From a bacterium (lineage in GTDB: Bacteria; Desulfobacterota; JAPLJL01), in NCBI GenBank assembly GCA_028713675.1, contig JAQTNV010000017.1, forward strand, positions 1 through 62,885: 62,885 nt of DNA, in the 5' to 3' direction. The notes beneath the pieces were generated by a model. The model was given only the letters and a program-made list of their open reading frames with translations, did no database searches and was not told the origin of the DNA. This document shows positions 44,462-54,707 of this stretch, in pieces; position 1 is the first letter of the stretch; each line of letters opens with the position of its first letter. The translations under genes and the position numbers were made by a program.

Positions 44462-46147
44462 ATGAAAAAGCCCAAACTCATTTCTACCCTGATAATCATT
44501 GCCTTTCTTTTCTCAATCCTGAGGCCGGATTTGATCTGGGCGCAGGGTGAAGCCCCTTCCAATCAGCCTAAAAAAGTATTCCTGGCGGTTCTGGACCTGG
44601 ACCTTTCTCCGGGCATTCCCATGGAGGCCAAGGTTTCCCTTTCAGATATCCTCCGCGAGCAGCTTTGGAAAACTGGCCGTTTCCGGGTGGTGGATCGGAA
44701 CAACATGGAACGGATCATGAAAGAGCAGGGGTTCCAGCTTTCCGATTGCACCTCGAAGGAATGCGCGGTCAAGGTCGGCCAGCTCTTGGGAGTGGAGGAG
44801 ATGGTGACGGGGAATGTGACCCTGCTCGGGAAGACCTACGTCATCGGCGTCCAGATGACCAGAGTCGAGACCGGCGAGATCGAGAAGATGGCGTCGGACC
44901 GCTGCCCGGGCTGCGAGATTGACCAGTTGATCGGCTCGATTGACAAGGTTTCGGCGTCCTTGGCGGAAGCGGTTGGGGGCGTGGTGGCCCCGCCCAAGCA
45001 GGTGCCGCCCAAACCGGCGAAGGTCCTCCCGGTTTTGGGGAGCCTGGAGGTCGGTTCGGACCCGGAGGCGGCGGAGATTTATCTGGACGGGAGCAAGGCG
45101 GGGGTAAGCCCGACTGTGTTAAAGGACATCAAGCCCGGGGACCACAAACTTTTGCTGAAGAAGGAAGGGTATGTTCCGCTGGAGATGGCGGTTTCGGTGA
45201 AGCCGGGGTTGAACTCGGTGGAGGCGCGTTTAAAGCAGTTGGCGACGATCAGGATCCAGGGCGTGCCGGATGGAGCGCAGATATTAATGGATGGAAAGAG
45301 TCTTGGAACCGCGCCGCGGGAAGTGATGGTCCCGGCGGGGACGCACCGGCTGGAATTGTCACAGTCCGGTTACCAGGGTTACAGCCAGGATTTTGAGGCG
45401 CGGGAGGGGGAGAGCCGGACGATTGGCTATTCCCTGGAGTCCCTCGAGAAGCCGCGGGAGGCGGTAAAGATTATAAAGGCTCCCCCCCAGCCTCAATCCC
45501 AACCTCAGCCCCAGGTTCAAACCCAGCCCAAGCCCAAGTCCAAGTCAAAGGGAAACGGAAGAGTGGCGAAGGGGTTTTATTACACCGGGTTAACCCTGCT
45601 TCTCCTCGATGCAACGGTAGGCCAGGCTTATTATCAAGAAAGTAGAATTCATGTCAAATATAAAGACTATGAAATGCCGAGTGGTCACTATATCGGTTTT
45701 GGTATCGGTGGAGCCAGTCTTCTCACCGCCACATTGTCCTATATTTTCATGCCTTCATTATCGGGGAGGGAGCGGGCGCACCTGCTCGGATACAGCGGAA
45801 TAGATATTGCCGCTACCGGTCTGGCCCTGGCGGTGGTTTCGAGTTTAGGGGCCAGGCAGGCTCGGCAAGATTACAACGAACAAAAAATCTTTGGATCTCT
45901 CCCCCTTCAGGATTGCCTCAACATGAGCAAAGAAACTGTGAAGAGTTACAACAAATTTGTTTACGCTTCTTATGGAGTAATCGGTTTCGGGGCGGCGCTT
46001 TCGCTGGTTTCTTTCCTGGCCGCGCCCAAGGCGAAGGTTCCGGCCCGGGCGGAAGGAATATCTTTAATCCCCGAGATGGCGATCTACCCGGAAATGGTCG
46101 CATATCCGGAGGGCGGGGGATACCTGGGGGCGAGGGCATCCTTTTAA
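44462..46147 (+). CDS. Secreted PEGA-domain protein
   Basis: The 561-residue product has a signal peptide (MKKPKLISTLIIIAFLFSILRPDLIWAQ). A domain at about 38-165 follows, with VFLAVLDLDLSPGIPMEAKVSLSDILREQL and VEEMVTGNVTLLGKTYVIGVQM, resembling CsgG/TolB-N-like lipoprotein domains that bind cell-envelope partners. Two PEGA repeats come next (about 193-265, SLEVGSDPEAAEIYLDGSKAG, and 266-330, TIRIQGVPDGAQILMDG). Then come a proline/glutamine-rich linker (PQPQSQPQPQVQTQPKPK) and a C-terminal region with three or four hydrophobic segments. PEGA domains often occur in surface or cell-wall proteins. The exact role is unknown. Confidence 0.8.
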   Translation: MKKPKLISTLIIIAFLFSILRPDLIWAQGEAPSNQPKKVFLAVLDLDLSPGIPMEAKVSLSDILREQLWKTGRFRVVDRNNMERIMKEQGFQLSDCTSKECAVKVGQLLGVEEMVTGNVTLLGKTYVIGVQMTRVETGEIEKMASDRCPGCEIDQLIGSIDKVSASLAEAVGGVVAPPKQVPPKPAKVLPVLGSLEVGSDPEAAEIYLDGSKAGVSPTVLKDIKPGDHKLLLKKEGYVPLEMAVSVKPGLNSVEARLKQLATIRIQGVPDGAQILMDGKSLGTAPREVMVPAGTHRLELSQSGYQGYSQDFEAREGESRTIGYSLESLEKPREAVKIIKAPPQPQSQPQPQVQTQPKPKSKSKGNGRVAKGFYYTGLTLLLLDATVGQAYYQESRIHVKYKDYEMPSGHYIGFGIGGASLLTATLSYIFMPSLSGRERAHLLGYSGIDIAATGLALAVVSSLGARQARQDYNEQKIFGSLPLQDCLNMSKETVKSYNKFVYASYGVIGFGAALSLVSFLAAPKAKVPARAEGISLIPEMAIYPEMVAYPEGGGYLGARASF

Positions 46148-46154
46148 TAAAACA

Positions 46155-46278
46155 ACGCGGATGAACGCGGATATATAAACAACGCGGATAGACGCGGAGA
46201 TAAAACGCGGATGAACGCGGATATATAAACAACGCGGATAGACGCGGAGATAAAATGCGGATGAATGCGGATATGAAC
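46155..46278. repeat. Tandem repeat, period 50 bp, running into the next gene start
   Basis: Two almost identical 50-base copies of an ACGCGGATGAACGCGGATAT-type unit occupy 46155-46204 and 46205-46254. A partial third copy at 46255-46278 differs by ACG to ATG changes that create possible start codons at 46255 and 46273 for the following frame. Confidence 0.85.
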
Positions 46279-46299
46279 AGATTAAGACGGATAACAAAG

Positions 46300-47742
46300 A
46301 TGAGGATCAGCCGATTTTTAATTGTTGTCGTCCTTCCTTTCTTGTTTGCCTGCGCGGCTTCGACGGATTGGAACAATCCTTGCGATAAGGGTGGATCGAA
46401 TTACAACGTGACGGAATGCGCGAAGAAACAGCAGGGCGGGGGGTCGCAAGCTACGGGGGTGCCTTCCATTCCTTCCGGCCTGACTGCCACGTCAGTATCT
46501 TCAGCCCAGATCAATCTTTCCTGGACAGATAATTCCAATAATGAAATTGGGTTCATTATCGAGAGGAAAACTGGAACGGCGGGGACATACGATGCAATGG
46601 GGAACGTGAGCGCGAACGTAACCAGCTTTCAGGATACTACTGTAACCTGCGCGACGACTTATTATTATCGTGTCAAGGCGAACAATAGCGAGGGAGATTC
46701 AAGTTATTCGAATGAAGCCAATGTTACCACCGGCGCCTGTTTTCTCACCATTCCTGCCGCTCCTGCCGGTCTGACCGCTTACCCCGGCAGTTTGTCTTCG
46801 GAAGTGGATCTTGCCTGGCAGGACAATTCTAATAATGAGGACGGGTTTAAGATCGAGCGGAAGACCGGGTCGGGAGGAACCTATTCATTGGTATATACCG
46901 CCGGTCCCAATGTGACCTCTTATACTGATACCGGTCTTTCCTCCAGCACTGCTTATTATTACCGGGTTTCCGCGGATAACTCGGCCGGGAATTCGGGATA
47001 TTCCGATGAAGCAAATGCCACCACGCGAAGTTTCTCGATTCAAACGGCCGCCATTCCCGCCGGTTGTTTCAACATGGGCGATGCCTTTAGCGAAGGGAGA
47101 GCGGATGAACTTCCGGTTCATAATGTCTGCCTCTCGGCTTTCAAGATGAATGTTTATGAAGTGACCAATGTCCAATACAAGGCCTGCGTGGATGCGGCGT
47201 CCTGCACGGCTCCGGGAGATAGTTCTTCGAATACCCGGTCTTCATATTATGGGAATGCAACTTACGACAATTATCCGGTGATCTACGTTGATTGGGACCA
47301 GTCGAAGTCATTTTGCCAATGGACGGGAGGTCGACTGCCAACAGAGGCGGAGTGGGAGTATGCGGCGCGGGGGGGACTGGCGGGCAAGAGATATCCGTGG
47401 GGTGATACCGCTCCAATCTGCACGTTGGGTGCAATCAATGGAGCGCAAAGGGGCGCGTGTTCCCCGGATGATACGATCGCGGCGGGAAGCTTTGCGCCGA
47501 ATGGTTATGGATTGTATGACATGGCGGGGAATGTGTGGGAGTGGGTGAATGACTGGTATAGCGATACATATTATTCATCGAGCCCGACGCAGGATCCGCA
47601 AGGGCCTTCTTCGGGGTCCGTCAGGGTCTTGCGCGGCGGGTGCTGGGGTATCTACGATCCCAACAATATCCGTGCATCCGTTCGGGGCAGCAATGTCCAG
47701 ACGTACGAGTGGAAGTACTACGGGTTCCGCTGCGTTCGATAG
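46300..47742 (+). CDS. Lipoprotein with two fibronectin-III domains and a SUMF1/FGE-type C-terminal domain
   Basis: From the ATG at 46300 the product is 480 residues with a signal peptide ending in the lipobox LFAC (C18). Two fibronectin type III domains follow (about 52-142 and 148-242). A formylglycine-generating-enzyme-like (SUMF1) domain fills the rest, with GCFNMGD, RLPTEAEWEYAARGG, YPWGD, YDMAGNVWEWVNDW and a terminal GFRCVR. I see no match to the paired cysteine active site of true formylglycine enzymes. The segment after VRVLRGG to GFRC looks like the variable region of retroelement-diversified lectin-like proteins. The gene is lower in GC than its neighbours. Upstream ATGs at 46255 and 46273 lie in repeat DNA. 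Confidence 0.87.
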   Translation: MRISRFLIVVVLPFLFACAASTDWNNPCDKGGSNYNVTECAKKQQGGGSQATGVPSIPSGLTATSVSSAQINLSWTDNSNNEIGFIIERKTGTAGTYDAMGNVSANVTSFQDTTVTCATTYYYRVKANNSEGDSSYSNEANVTTGACFLTIPAAPAGLTAYPGSLSSEVDLAWQDNSNNEDGFKIERKTGSGGTYSLVYTAGPNVTSYTDTGLSSSTAYYYRVSADNSAGNSGYSDEANATTRSFSIQTAAIPAGCFNMGDAFSEGRADELPVHNVCLSAFKMNVYEVTNVQYKACVDAASCTAPGDSSSNTRSSYYGNATYDNYPVIYVDWDQSKSFCQWTGGRLPTEAEWEYAARGGLAGKRYPWGDTAPICTLGAINGAQRGACSPDDTIAAGSFAPNGYGLYDMAGNVWEWVNDWYSDTYYSSSPTQDPQGPSSGSVRVLRGGCWGIYDPNNIRASVRGSNVQTYEWKYYGFRCVR

Positions 47743-47795
47743 GCCTAATAACACCTTAAGATTTCTACCCTTTGGATTTTAGACGATTTGTGTAG

Positions 47796-47889
47796 GGGCG
47801 GGGCTTGTCCCCGCCCAAATGCGGGAGGGCATAAAGCCCTCCCCTACGGGAAAACGAGAAATCGATATTGGGAGGGACAAACTCCTCCC
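47796..47889. terminator. Three hairpins between convergent genes
   Basis: Perfect stems GGGCGGGG/CCCCGCCC (47796-47816) and GGGAGGGC/GCCCTCCC (47823-47843), and a shorter GGGAGG/CCTCCC (47870-47889), lie in the gap between the SUMF1 gene and the PrpD-like gene. No T-run follows. They may act as bidirectional stops, or they may be copies of a GGGGCGGGGC palindrome also seen at about 33277-33305. Confidence 0.5.
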
Positions 47890-47924
47890 CTGCGGAAAAC
47901 GGAATAAAATGAAAAATTGCCCTG

Positions 47925-49412
47925 TTATTGGATGAGGTTGGAAATCAGTTCGCTCAGGTCTGAAAGCTGATCAAGATTTGAAACCAGCTCCAGGGCGCGG
48001 CTGACCCTGGCCTCGCCTAAAACCGGGGTTCCCTCCCGGATGAATTTTTCCCGGATCAGCTTCTCGGTTTCCTCGATCGGCCTCCCGGCCGCCCCGTAAG
48101 GGATGTCCTGCGTGGCGGCGTAGACCTTTCCGTTCTGCATCCGGATCTCCACCCGCCCGCTGAAGTGCACCTCGAGCTTTTCCAGGTGGAAATCGGCCAG
48201 GTCGAAATTTCCCCCGGTCAGGGTTTTGAGATCGGGCAGGGGTTCAAGTGAAAGCAGGCTGTTTAGCTGGGCCCGCGCGACCCGGGGATCGTTCACGGTG
48301 CGGACGCGCTTGGCCAGTTCCCAGATTTTCGGATCGCGCGCCCTCTCCAGGGTGAGCTGGCGGGGGGTGAGCTCCCCGTCGATCAAAAGGGCCGCCACGT
48401 TGTAGGGCAGGTTGAAATTGAGAACGATGGTGGCCTGGTTCCGTTCGATTTTCTCCGGGCTGGTGAAAGGGGAAGAAAGCTCGTCCATCAGGAAGGAGGT
48501 GATCCCTCCGGAGACCACCACTTCTTCAACCTGTTCGGGCTTGATCCCGCCGGGGTGCTGCTTCAGGATCTGCTCGACGCAATCCGCCACCGGGTCGACA
48601 TAGGCGCAGGCGGGATAAACCTTGCAGCAGAGGGTGTCGGTGACCCAGGCCTTCCCGAGCCCGCTGATCATTGCCGGGGTGGGGATGTCGGCGAAACAGT
48701 TGATGAAGCCGATGGGGTGCTCGAGGATCTCGGGCGAACCGGTGAACCCGGAGCGGGCCAGCTCCGCCCCCAGGACGCCGATCGTGGCGGGCAGGCCGGC
48801 GGTCAGGAGCTTGGTGTGGGGCCCCATGAATCCGGGCCAGATGGTGAAGGTGGACTGGTAGAAGGCCGCCCCCAGGGCGTTGGCGGTTTCTTCCGGGTTG
48901 AGGCCGAAGGCCCGGGAAGCGGCCGCCGCGCCTCCCCCCAGGTGGACGAAGGACCAGGCCTGGCCGTTCTGGGGACCGAGGGCCACCGAGGCCCCGATCC
49001 GGCCGGCCACCTCGTTGACGATGACCTGGAGGAGGAGAAGGTCCCGGCCGCCGAGTTTGAGTTTTTCCGAGAAAGCCAGGGCCAGCGGCACCGCCGAGAC
49101 CCCGGTGTGGGCGGCCAGGAGGTAATCGTCGTAGTCCAGGGCGATGGCGGCCCCGGAATTATAAAGGATCGCCCCCCGCAGGCTGGTTTTTCCCCCGGCG
49201 GGAAGCAGGCTGCAGTCAGCGCCCTCGTTCCAGCCGGCGACGGTTTTCAAGAGGGCCTGGACTCCCGGTGTCCGTGAACCGGCGCAGGCGGAGGCCCAGA
49301 TGGAGAGGAACTGGAGCCGGGCTTTCCGGATCACCCGGTCCGGGATGTCTTCGAAACGCACCCGGGAGATCCATTCCGCGAGGTAGCGGGTTTTGTCATC
49401 GCGTTTGCTCAT
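47925..49412 (-). CDS. MmgE/PrpD-family protein (2-methylcitrate dehydratase-like)
   Basis: The 495-residue protein belongs to the MmgE/PrpD fold. Typical segments are the N-terminal WISRVRFEDIPDRVIRKARLQFLSIWASACAG, SGAAIALDYDDYLLAAHTGVSAVPLALA (the family signature region), and CKVYPACAYVDPVADCVEQIL. True PrpD dehydrates 2-methylcitrate, but the family also includes cis-aconitate decarboxylase and iminodisuccinate epimerase. No prpB or prpC is nearby, so the substrate is open. The end of the protein repeats LDQLSDLSELISNLIQ. Confidence 0.88.
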   Translation of the reverse strand: MSKRDDKTRYLAEWISRVRFEDIPDRVIRKARLQFLSIWASACAGSRTPGVQALLKTVAGWNEGADCSLLPAGGKTSLRGAILYNSGAAIALDYDDYLLAAHTGVSAVPLALAFSEKLKLGGRDLLLLQVIVNEVAGRIGASVALGPQNGQAWSFVHLGGGAAAASRAFGLNPEETANALGAAFYQSTFTIWPGFMGPHTKLLTAGLPATIGVLGAELARSGFTGSPEILEHPIGFINCFADIPTPAMISGLGKAWVTDTLCCKVYPACAYVDPVADCVEQILKQHPGGIKPEQVEEVVVSGGITSFLMDELSSPFTSPEKIERNQATIVLNFNLPYNVAALLIDGELTPRQLTLERARDPKIWELAKRVRTVNDPRVARAQLNSLLSLEPLPDLKTLTGGNFDLADFHLEKLEVHFSGRVEIRMQNGKVYAATQDIPYGAAGRPIEETEKLIREKFIREGTPVLGEARVSRALELVSNLDQLSDLSELISNLIQ

Positions 49413-49446
49413 AATTTTAGGCTCCGGGGTTTCAATATTCTTTTGT

Positions 49447-49517
49447 AGTCCGCCGATTTACTTGTCCCGTCACTGGCGGGATCGGCTTTTTTTGCCATGC
49501 CCAATAAATTGGGCAAC
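49447..49517. repeat. GCCGAT...ATCGGC and TTGGGCAA palindromic elements
   Basis: CGCCGATTTACTTGTCCCG followed by GGCGGGATCGGC (49451-49486) is a copy of the element at 27791-27828. Next comes TGCCCAATAAATTGGGCA at about 49499-49516. Both lie between the PrpD-like and SCP2-like genes. Confidence 0.6.
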
Positions 49518-49524
49518 TACCTTG

Positions 49525-49896
49525 TTATATAACCTGCCTTTCACTCGTGGCGAGGAAATAGCTCAGGAAGCAGAAACGGTTCCAGGCGGTCCGCTGGTTG
49601 CGGAACCGCACCCGGCCGGCGAAGAATTCGGAAAGCAGGGTGGACCGGCCGGAGAGAATACCCTCCCAGGTCCCGGGGTCGGACCGGATGGTCAGGTCCA
49701 GGCCGTAGTCGAATCCGGGTTGGAGCCGGACCTGGCCTGATTCCAGAAAATTCACGGTAATCGGATCGAAATAATCGGGTCTGATTTCAAGGAGTAGATT
49801 GAAGCTGGGGTAAAGCGGAAAAGGAAGGGCGGAAACAAGGATTCCAGATTTGCTCCCGGTCAGCAGATCGAATATTCTTTTTGTAGTATTTTTCAT
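49525..49896 (-). CDS. Small SCP2-like protein
   Basis: From the ATG at 49896 the product has 123 residues. The block GLDLTIRSDPGTWEGILSGRSTLLSEFFAGRVRFRNQ resembles the SCP-2 sterol-transfer/lipid-binding fold, in which a D-x-T-I-x-x-(D/S) strand is followed by a helix and a G-(K/R)-(L/V)-x-(F/V) strand. The frame extends to 49929, but the downstream ATG suits the domain better. There is no signal peptide, so it should be cytoplasmic. It may share a transcript with the PrpD-like gene. A lipid or acyl ligand is inferred only from the fold. Confidence 0.6.
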   Translation of the reverse strand: MKNTTKRIFDLLTGSKSGILVSALPFPLYPSFNLLLEIRPDYFDPITVNFLESGQVRLQPGFDYGLDLTIRSDPGTWEGILSGRSTLLSEFFAGRVRFRNQRTAWNRFCFLSYFLATSERQVI

Positions 49897-49977
49897 CCGA
49901 TTCTGTTCTTTTCTTTTATATCGCGTCATCCGAAAAAATGCCAGTCATCAGAAAAAAAGCCCGGGGCCAGGATTCTT

Positions 49978-50006
49978 TTGACAAATGCCCCGGAAAGGTA
50001 TGAAAT
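49978..50006 (+). promoter_or_regulatory. Promoter of the chemoreceptor gene
   Basis: A consensus TTGACA (49978-49983) is followed after 17 bases by TGAAAT (50001-50006). The -35 box lies between the arms of an inverted repeat, CCGGGGC (about 49961-49967) and GCCCCGG (49987-49993), which could be an operator. Confidence 0.5.
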
Positions 50007-50042
50007 AAAAAACAATTAATTCATCACCCGGGGACACAAAAA

Positions 50043-51860
50043 GTGAAATTTATCCTAAAACTGGTTTTCAGCAATATCTTTATTGCGCTTTTCGCTCTTT
50101 TCCTGGCTTTCTTCCGCCAGGTTTCCCAGCCGAACACCGAGGTCATGACGGGGAGCCAGACCGTCTGGTCTATCATGACCCTCCTGACCCTCCTGGTGAT
50201 CTTCCTGGTTTTTATTTTTACCATCGGGATCAAGATGGTAAAAAACACGTCGGAGTTCATGATCCTTTACGAAAAGGACCGGGAAAAATTGAAGGATTTT
50301 GACCCCGGGCAAAAGGCCAGGGTGGGGGTGGAGATCCTGAACTGGCCCTATTCCGCGGCCTTCATCGCCGGCATCCTGGGGCTGATCGGTTCCGCCGGTG
50401 GACTGATCATGCCCTCGGTCATGGGTTTTACCAACCTGTCCTGGTCGCTTTATGTTTCGCTGGCGATCGATTATCTGGTGGTGACCCTGATGACCGCCGT
50501 GCTGATTTTCTTTTTCAACACCCACTTTGCCACCCAGATGCTGGCCTGCCTGGATGAGGTGGGTTTTCCGCGTCCGGATTATCACGATCCCGCGATTCGC
50601 CGCCTGGGAATCAATTCGAAGTTCAGCTTCACTATTGTTTTCATTATTTTTCTGGTTCTGTATTTCTTCAGCACCGATGTGCTCCGCCGGCTGGATTGGC
50701 TGGCCACCCAGGGAAAAATCCCCGATGAAATCCTGAAACCGGTCACCGTGGGGGTGCTGGAAAGCACCTTGCTCGTGGGGATATACGCCGCGGTCATGAT
50801 CCTGCTTTCCACCCGGGCGCTCACCGGCAGTATCTCCCGCCTGGACCAGGGGGTCCGAAAAATCTCCAAGGGGTTCCTGGGATGGAATTCCGAGCTTCAG
50901 CCGGTATCCGCGGATGAGATCGGGGCCATTACCGATGCGGTCGACCGGATGCGGGAAGCCCTGGACCAGAAGATCGGCCAGGCGGTCAAGCAGTCGGAAA
51001 AAGTGGAAAGCATCCTGAAAACCATCCGGGAGATTATCCCCCTCCTGGCCGTTTTGACCGAGGAAATGATGAGGATTTCCCGGGAGCAGGAGGCCGGGGC
51101 CGTGCAGCAATCCGAATCCATCAAGGGGGTGCAGGCCGGGGTGGAGGACCTTTCGGTGGTGGCCCGGGAGATCTCCGACGGCTCGACCCAGGTGATGGAG
51201 CAGGCCGGAGCCGCCCTCCGGGACGGGGAGGAGGGAACGAACACCATCGATTTTTTCCGGAAGAGCATCGAAAATTTCTCCGAGAGAGCCACCGAGGTGG
51301 GGGAACGGATCCAAACCCTGGCCCTGGTCGGCGAGGAGGTGGAAAGAATCCTGAAGCTGATCGAGGGGATCGCCAACAAGAGCGATGTCCTGGCCCTGAA
51401 CGCGGCCCTGGAGGGGGCTAAGGCCGGGGAGGCCGGCAGGGGTTTCATGCTGATCGCGGATAACATGCGGAGACTGGCCGAGATGGTCGTCAAGGAGGCT
51501 GACCAGGTCCGGCCCATCCTCCGGCAGATTGAGACCAGCACCCGGGAAATCATGGGCGCGATCGACAGCAACCTGGCCGAAACCCGGATCGGGTCGGAGT
51601 TGATGGTCCAGGCCCACGATTCGTTTCAGAACATTTACCGGTCGGTCCAGAAAGCCAACGATACGGTTTACGGGATTCTCCAGGGCACCAGCCAGCAGGA
51701 GAACCTGACCCTGAAGATAATCGAGCACGCCAACAAGGTAGCCGAGAGCGCCCAGCAAGGGTCCGCGCTCAGCAAGGTTTCCACCCAGACCGCCGAGCGG
51801 CTGGTCGAAATCAGCAACCGGCTGGGATCCCTGCTGGCTTCCGAGTCAAAACCGGCCTGA
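50043..51860 (+). CDS. Methyl-accepting chemotaxis protein with a multi-helix membrane sensor
   Basis: The 605-residue protein has about six transmembrane helices (near 4-26, 44-66, 104-125, 138-160, 194-213 and 236-258) and no large periplasmic domain. A HAMP domain (about 259-312) and an MCP signalling domain follow. The hairpin tip is IANKSDVLALNAALEGAKAGEAGRGFMLIADNMRRLAE. It keeps the NAALE-GAKAGE core, but the usual ADEVR reads ADNMR, and the usual arginine after the E is lysine. It may sense membrane state or a small molecule and signal to a CheA not encoded here. Confidence 0.9.
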   Translation: MKFILKLVFSNIFIALFALFLAFFRQVSQPNTEVMTGSQTVWSIMTLLTLLVIFLVFIFTIGIKMVKNTSEFMILYEKDREKLKDFDPGQKARVGVEILNWPYSAAFIAGILGLIGSAGGLIMPSVMGFTNLSWSLYVSLAIDYLVVTLMTAVLIFFFNTHFATQMLACLDEVGFPRPDYHDPAIRRLGINSKFSFTIVFIIFLVLYFFSTDVLRRLDWLATQGKIPDEILKPVTVGVLESTLLVGIYAAVMILLSTRALTGSISRLDQGVRKISKGFLGWNSELQPVSADEIGAITDAVDRMREALDQKIGQAVKQSEKVESILKTIREIIPLLAVLTEEMMRISREQEAGAVQQSESIKGVQAGVEDLSVVAREISDGSTQVMEQAGAALRDGEEGTNTIDFFRKSIENFSERATEVGERIQTLALVGEEVERILKLIEGIANKSDVLALNAALEGAKAGEAGRGFMLIADNMRRLAEMVVKEADQVRPILRQIETSTREIMGAIDSNLAETRIGSELMVQAHDSFQNIYRSVQKANDTVYGILQGTSQQENLTLKIIEHANKVAESAQQGSALSKVSTQTAERLVEISNRLGSLLASESKPA

Positions 51861-51927
51861 TGCTTTTTCGGATGTTTGTAAACGAGGGATAACCTTCCCG
51901 GCAAGTTTGAGAAAGGAGGATTTGCAA

Positions 51928-52314
51928 ATGATCGGATCAAGACGATGGGGTTTATCAGCTCTGGCGATCGGCTTTCTGTTTTTCGGTTGCGCCGCGGCGG
52001 GATCAATCGTGAGGGTGGAAAGGATAGATGTCAAAAATCAATCCTCCTACCCGGCCGCCATCCGGGTGAACCAGGTCCTGGAATTCTCGGCCGTAGCGGT
52101 GGATTCCTCCGGCGGCGAGGTTGAAAGCCCCGGCGCGGCCAATACCCCCAACTGGTCGGTGGATAACCCCGAGAACTGCCGGGTCACGCCCCGCGAGGGA
52201 ATGAAGGTGACGTTGAAAGGGGTGGCAGCCGGCCCCTGCGAGCTCACCCTCCGGGCCAAGGTCCATGTGGGGATGAACACGATCGTCGTCTGGAGCGGGA
52301 AGATCATAGAATAA
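51928..52314 (+). CDS. Small Ig-like lipoprotein
   Basis: The 128-residue product follows a strong AAAGGAGG site at 51911-51918. A signal peptide ends at FLFFGC (C21), a probable lipidation site. The mature part is beta-rich (VRVERIDVKNQSSYPAAIRVNQVLEFSAVAVDSSGGEV, then CRVTPREGMKVTLKGVAAGPCELTLRA) and looks like one bacterial Ig-like domain; two cysteines in that segment may form a disulfide. It is 67 bases downstream of the chemoreceptor gene and may be co-transcribed. No function can be assigned. Confidence 0.75.
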   Translation: MIGSRRWGLSALAIGFLFFGCAAAGSIVRVERIDVKNQSSYPAAIRVNQVLEFSAVAVDSSGGEVESPGAANTPNWSVDNPENCRVTPREGMKVTLKGVAAGPCELTLRAKVHVGMNTIVVWSGKIIE

Positions 52315-52423
52315 TTTTTTGCTTCTATCAGGAAGAGCGAGAAAGGCGAGAAAAGTGGTACAGGTGGGACACGCAAAGTATTTAAACCTATAAAATTCCT
52401 TTCCCGCTTTGGTTTAATTTAAT

Positions 52424-52460
52424 AAAAAAAGCCCGGTTCGGGTTTCCCCGAGCCGGGCTT
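52424..52460 (-). terminator. Rho-independent terminator of groESL
   Basis: On the minus strand AAGCCCGGCTCGGG pairs with CCCGAACCGGGCTT around a GAAA loop, with one mismatch, and TTTTTATT follows. It lies 23 bases after the groEL stop. Confidence 0.93.
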
Positions 52461-52482
52461 GGTGTTTCAGCAGAATCAGATT

Positions 52483-54135
<1,653 letters not shown>

Positions 54136-54178
54136 TATTTCCTCCTTTCACTTCGTAATCCGGAGCTCAAGGCTCGGA

Positions 54179-54469
54179 CTATTTTTCGATAATTCCCAGA
54201 ATTTCTTCCTCGGTGATGACCAGGTGGTCCTCGCCTTCGATTTTAATCTCGGTTCCGGAGTACTTGGCGAACAGAATCTTGTCTCCGACCTTGACCACCA
54301 GGGGGATGACCTTGCCTTCGTCATTGAGCTTTCCGGTGCCGATCGCCACCACCAGACCCTCCATGGGTTTTTCCTTGGCGCTGTCCGGGATGATGATTCC
54401 GCCCTTGCTCTTTTCCTCTCCCTCCAGCCGTTTTACCAGAATCTTGTCTCTCAGGGGCCGTATTTTCAT
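54179..54469 (-). CDS. groES: Co-chaperonin GroES
   Basis: The 96-residue protein caps Gro[36 protein letters not shown] carries the mobile loop that contacts GroEL, and [15 protein letters not shown] closes the barrel. The AGGAGG site is seven bases before the ATG. It is the first gene of the heat-shock operon. Confidence 0.99.
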   Translation of the reverse strand: MKIRPLRDKILVKRLEGEEKSKGGIIIPDSAKEKPMEGLVVAIGTGKLNDEGKVIPLVVKVGDKILFAKYSGTEIKIEGEDHLVITEEEILGIIEK

Positions 54470-54524
54470 AAGTATGCCTCCTTTCTAAAATTAGTGCCCC
54501 AAAATCAATAAATATTTCTTCCTG

Positions 54525-54551
54525 TTAGCACTCTCTGTAGGGGATTGCCAA
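54525..54551. promoter_or_regulatory. CIRCE operator of groESL (HrcA-binding)
   Basis: TTAGCACTC-N9-GATTGCCAA matches the CIRCE consensus TTAGCACTC-N9-GAGTGCTAA with an intact left arm and two mismatches in the right arm. It lies directly after the predicted RNA start of groES, where HrcA represses. The hrcA gene is not in the window. Confidence 0.85.
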
Positions 54552-54562
54552 CGAACGAACTT

Positions 54563-54591
54563 AACTTAATCACGGCTTCCGGGTTTGTCAA
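54563..54591 (-). promoter_or_regulatory. Sigma-70-type promoter of groESL
   Basis: On the minus strand TTGACA (54591-54586), a 17-base spacer and TAAGTT (54568-54563) place the RNA start just ahead of the CIRCE element. Confidence 0.75.
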
Positions 54592-54671
54592 GGGCGGAAG
54601 TCGTAACTATCTGAATAGTATGTGTTTATTAATATATGGTAAGACCCGGTAATCCGGATTCCGAATAAACA

Positions 54672-54707
54672 TAAAAAGGCCTGGGAGAGTATCCCAGGCC
54701 TTTTTTG
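54672..54707 (-). terminator. Terminator of the beta-propeller gene
   Basis: AAGGCCTGGGA and TCCCAGGCCTT form a perfect 11-bp stem around a 5-base loop, with T-runs on both sides, so it could act in both directions. It lies about 100 bases after the stop of the minus-strand gene at 54805. No plus-strand gene ends nearby. Confidence 0.9.

Noticed and set aside
46155..46278. CRISPR-like array
   Set aside because: The repeats are directly tandem with no unique spacers, and no cas genes are present.
47743..47924. Template repeat for the suspected retroelement
   Set aside because: No copy of the SUMF1 C-terminal sequence was found here or elsewhere in the window, and no reverse transcriptase motif (YxDD) is encoded.
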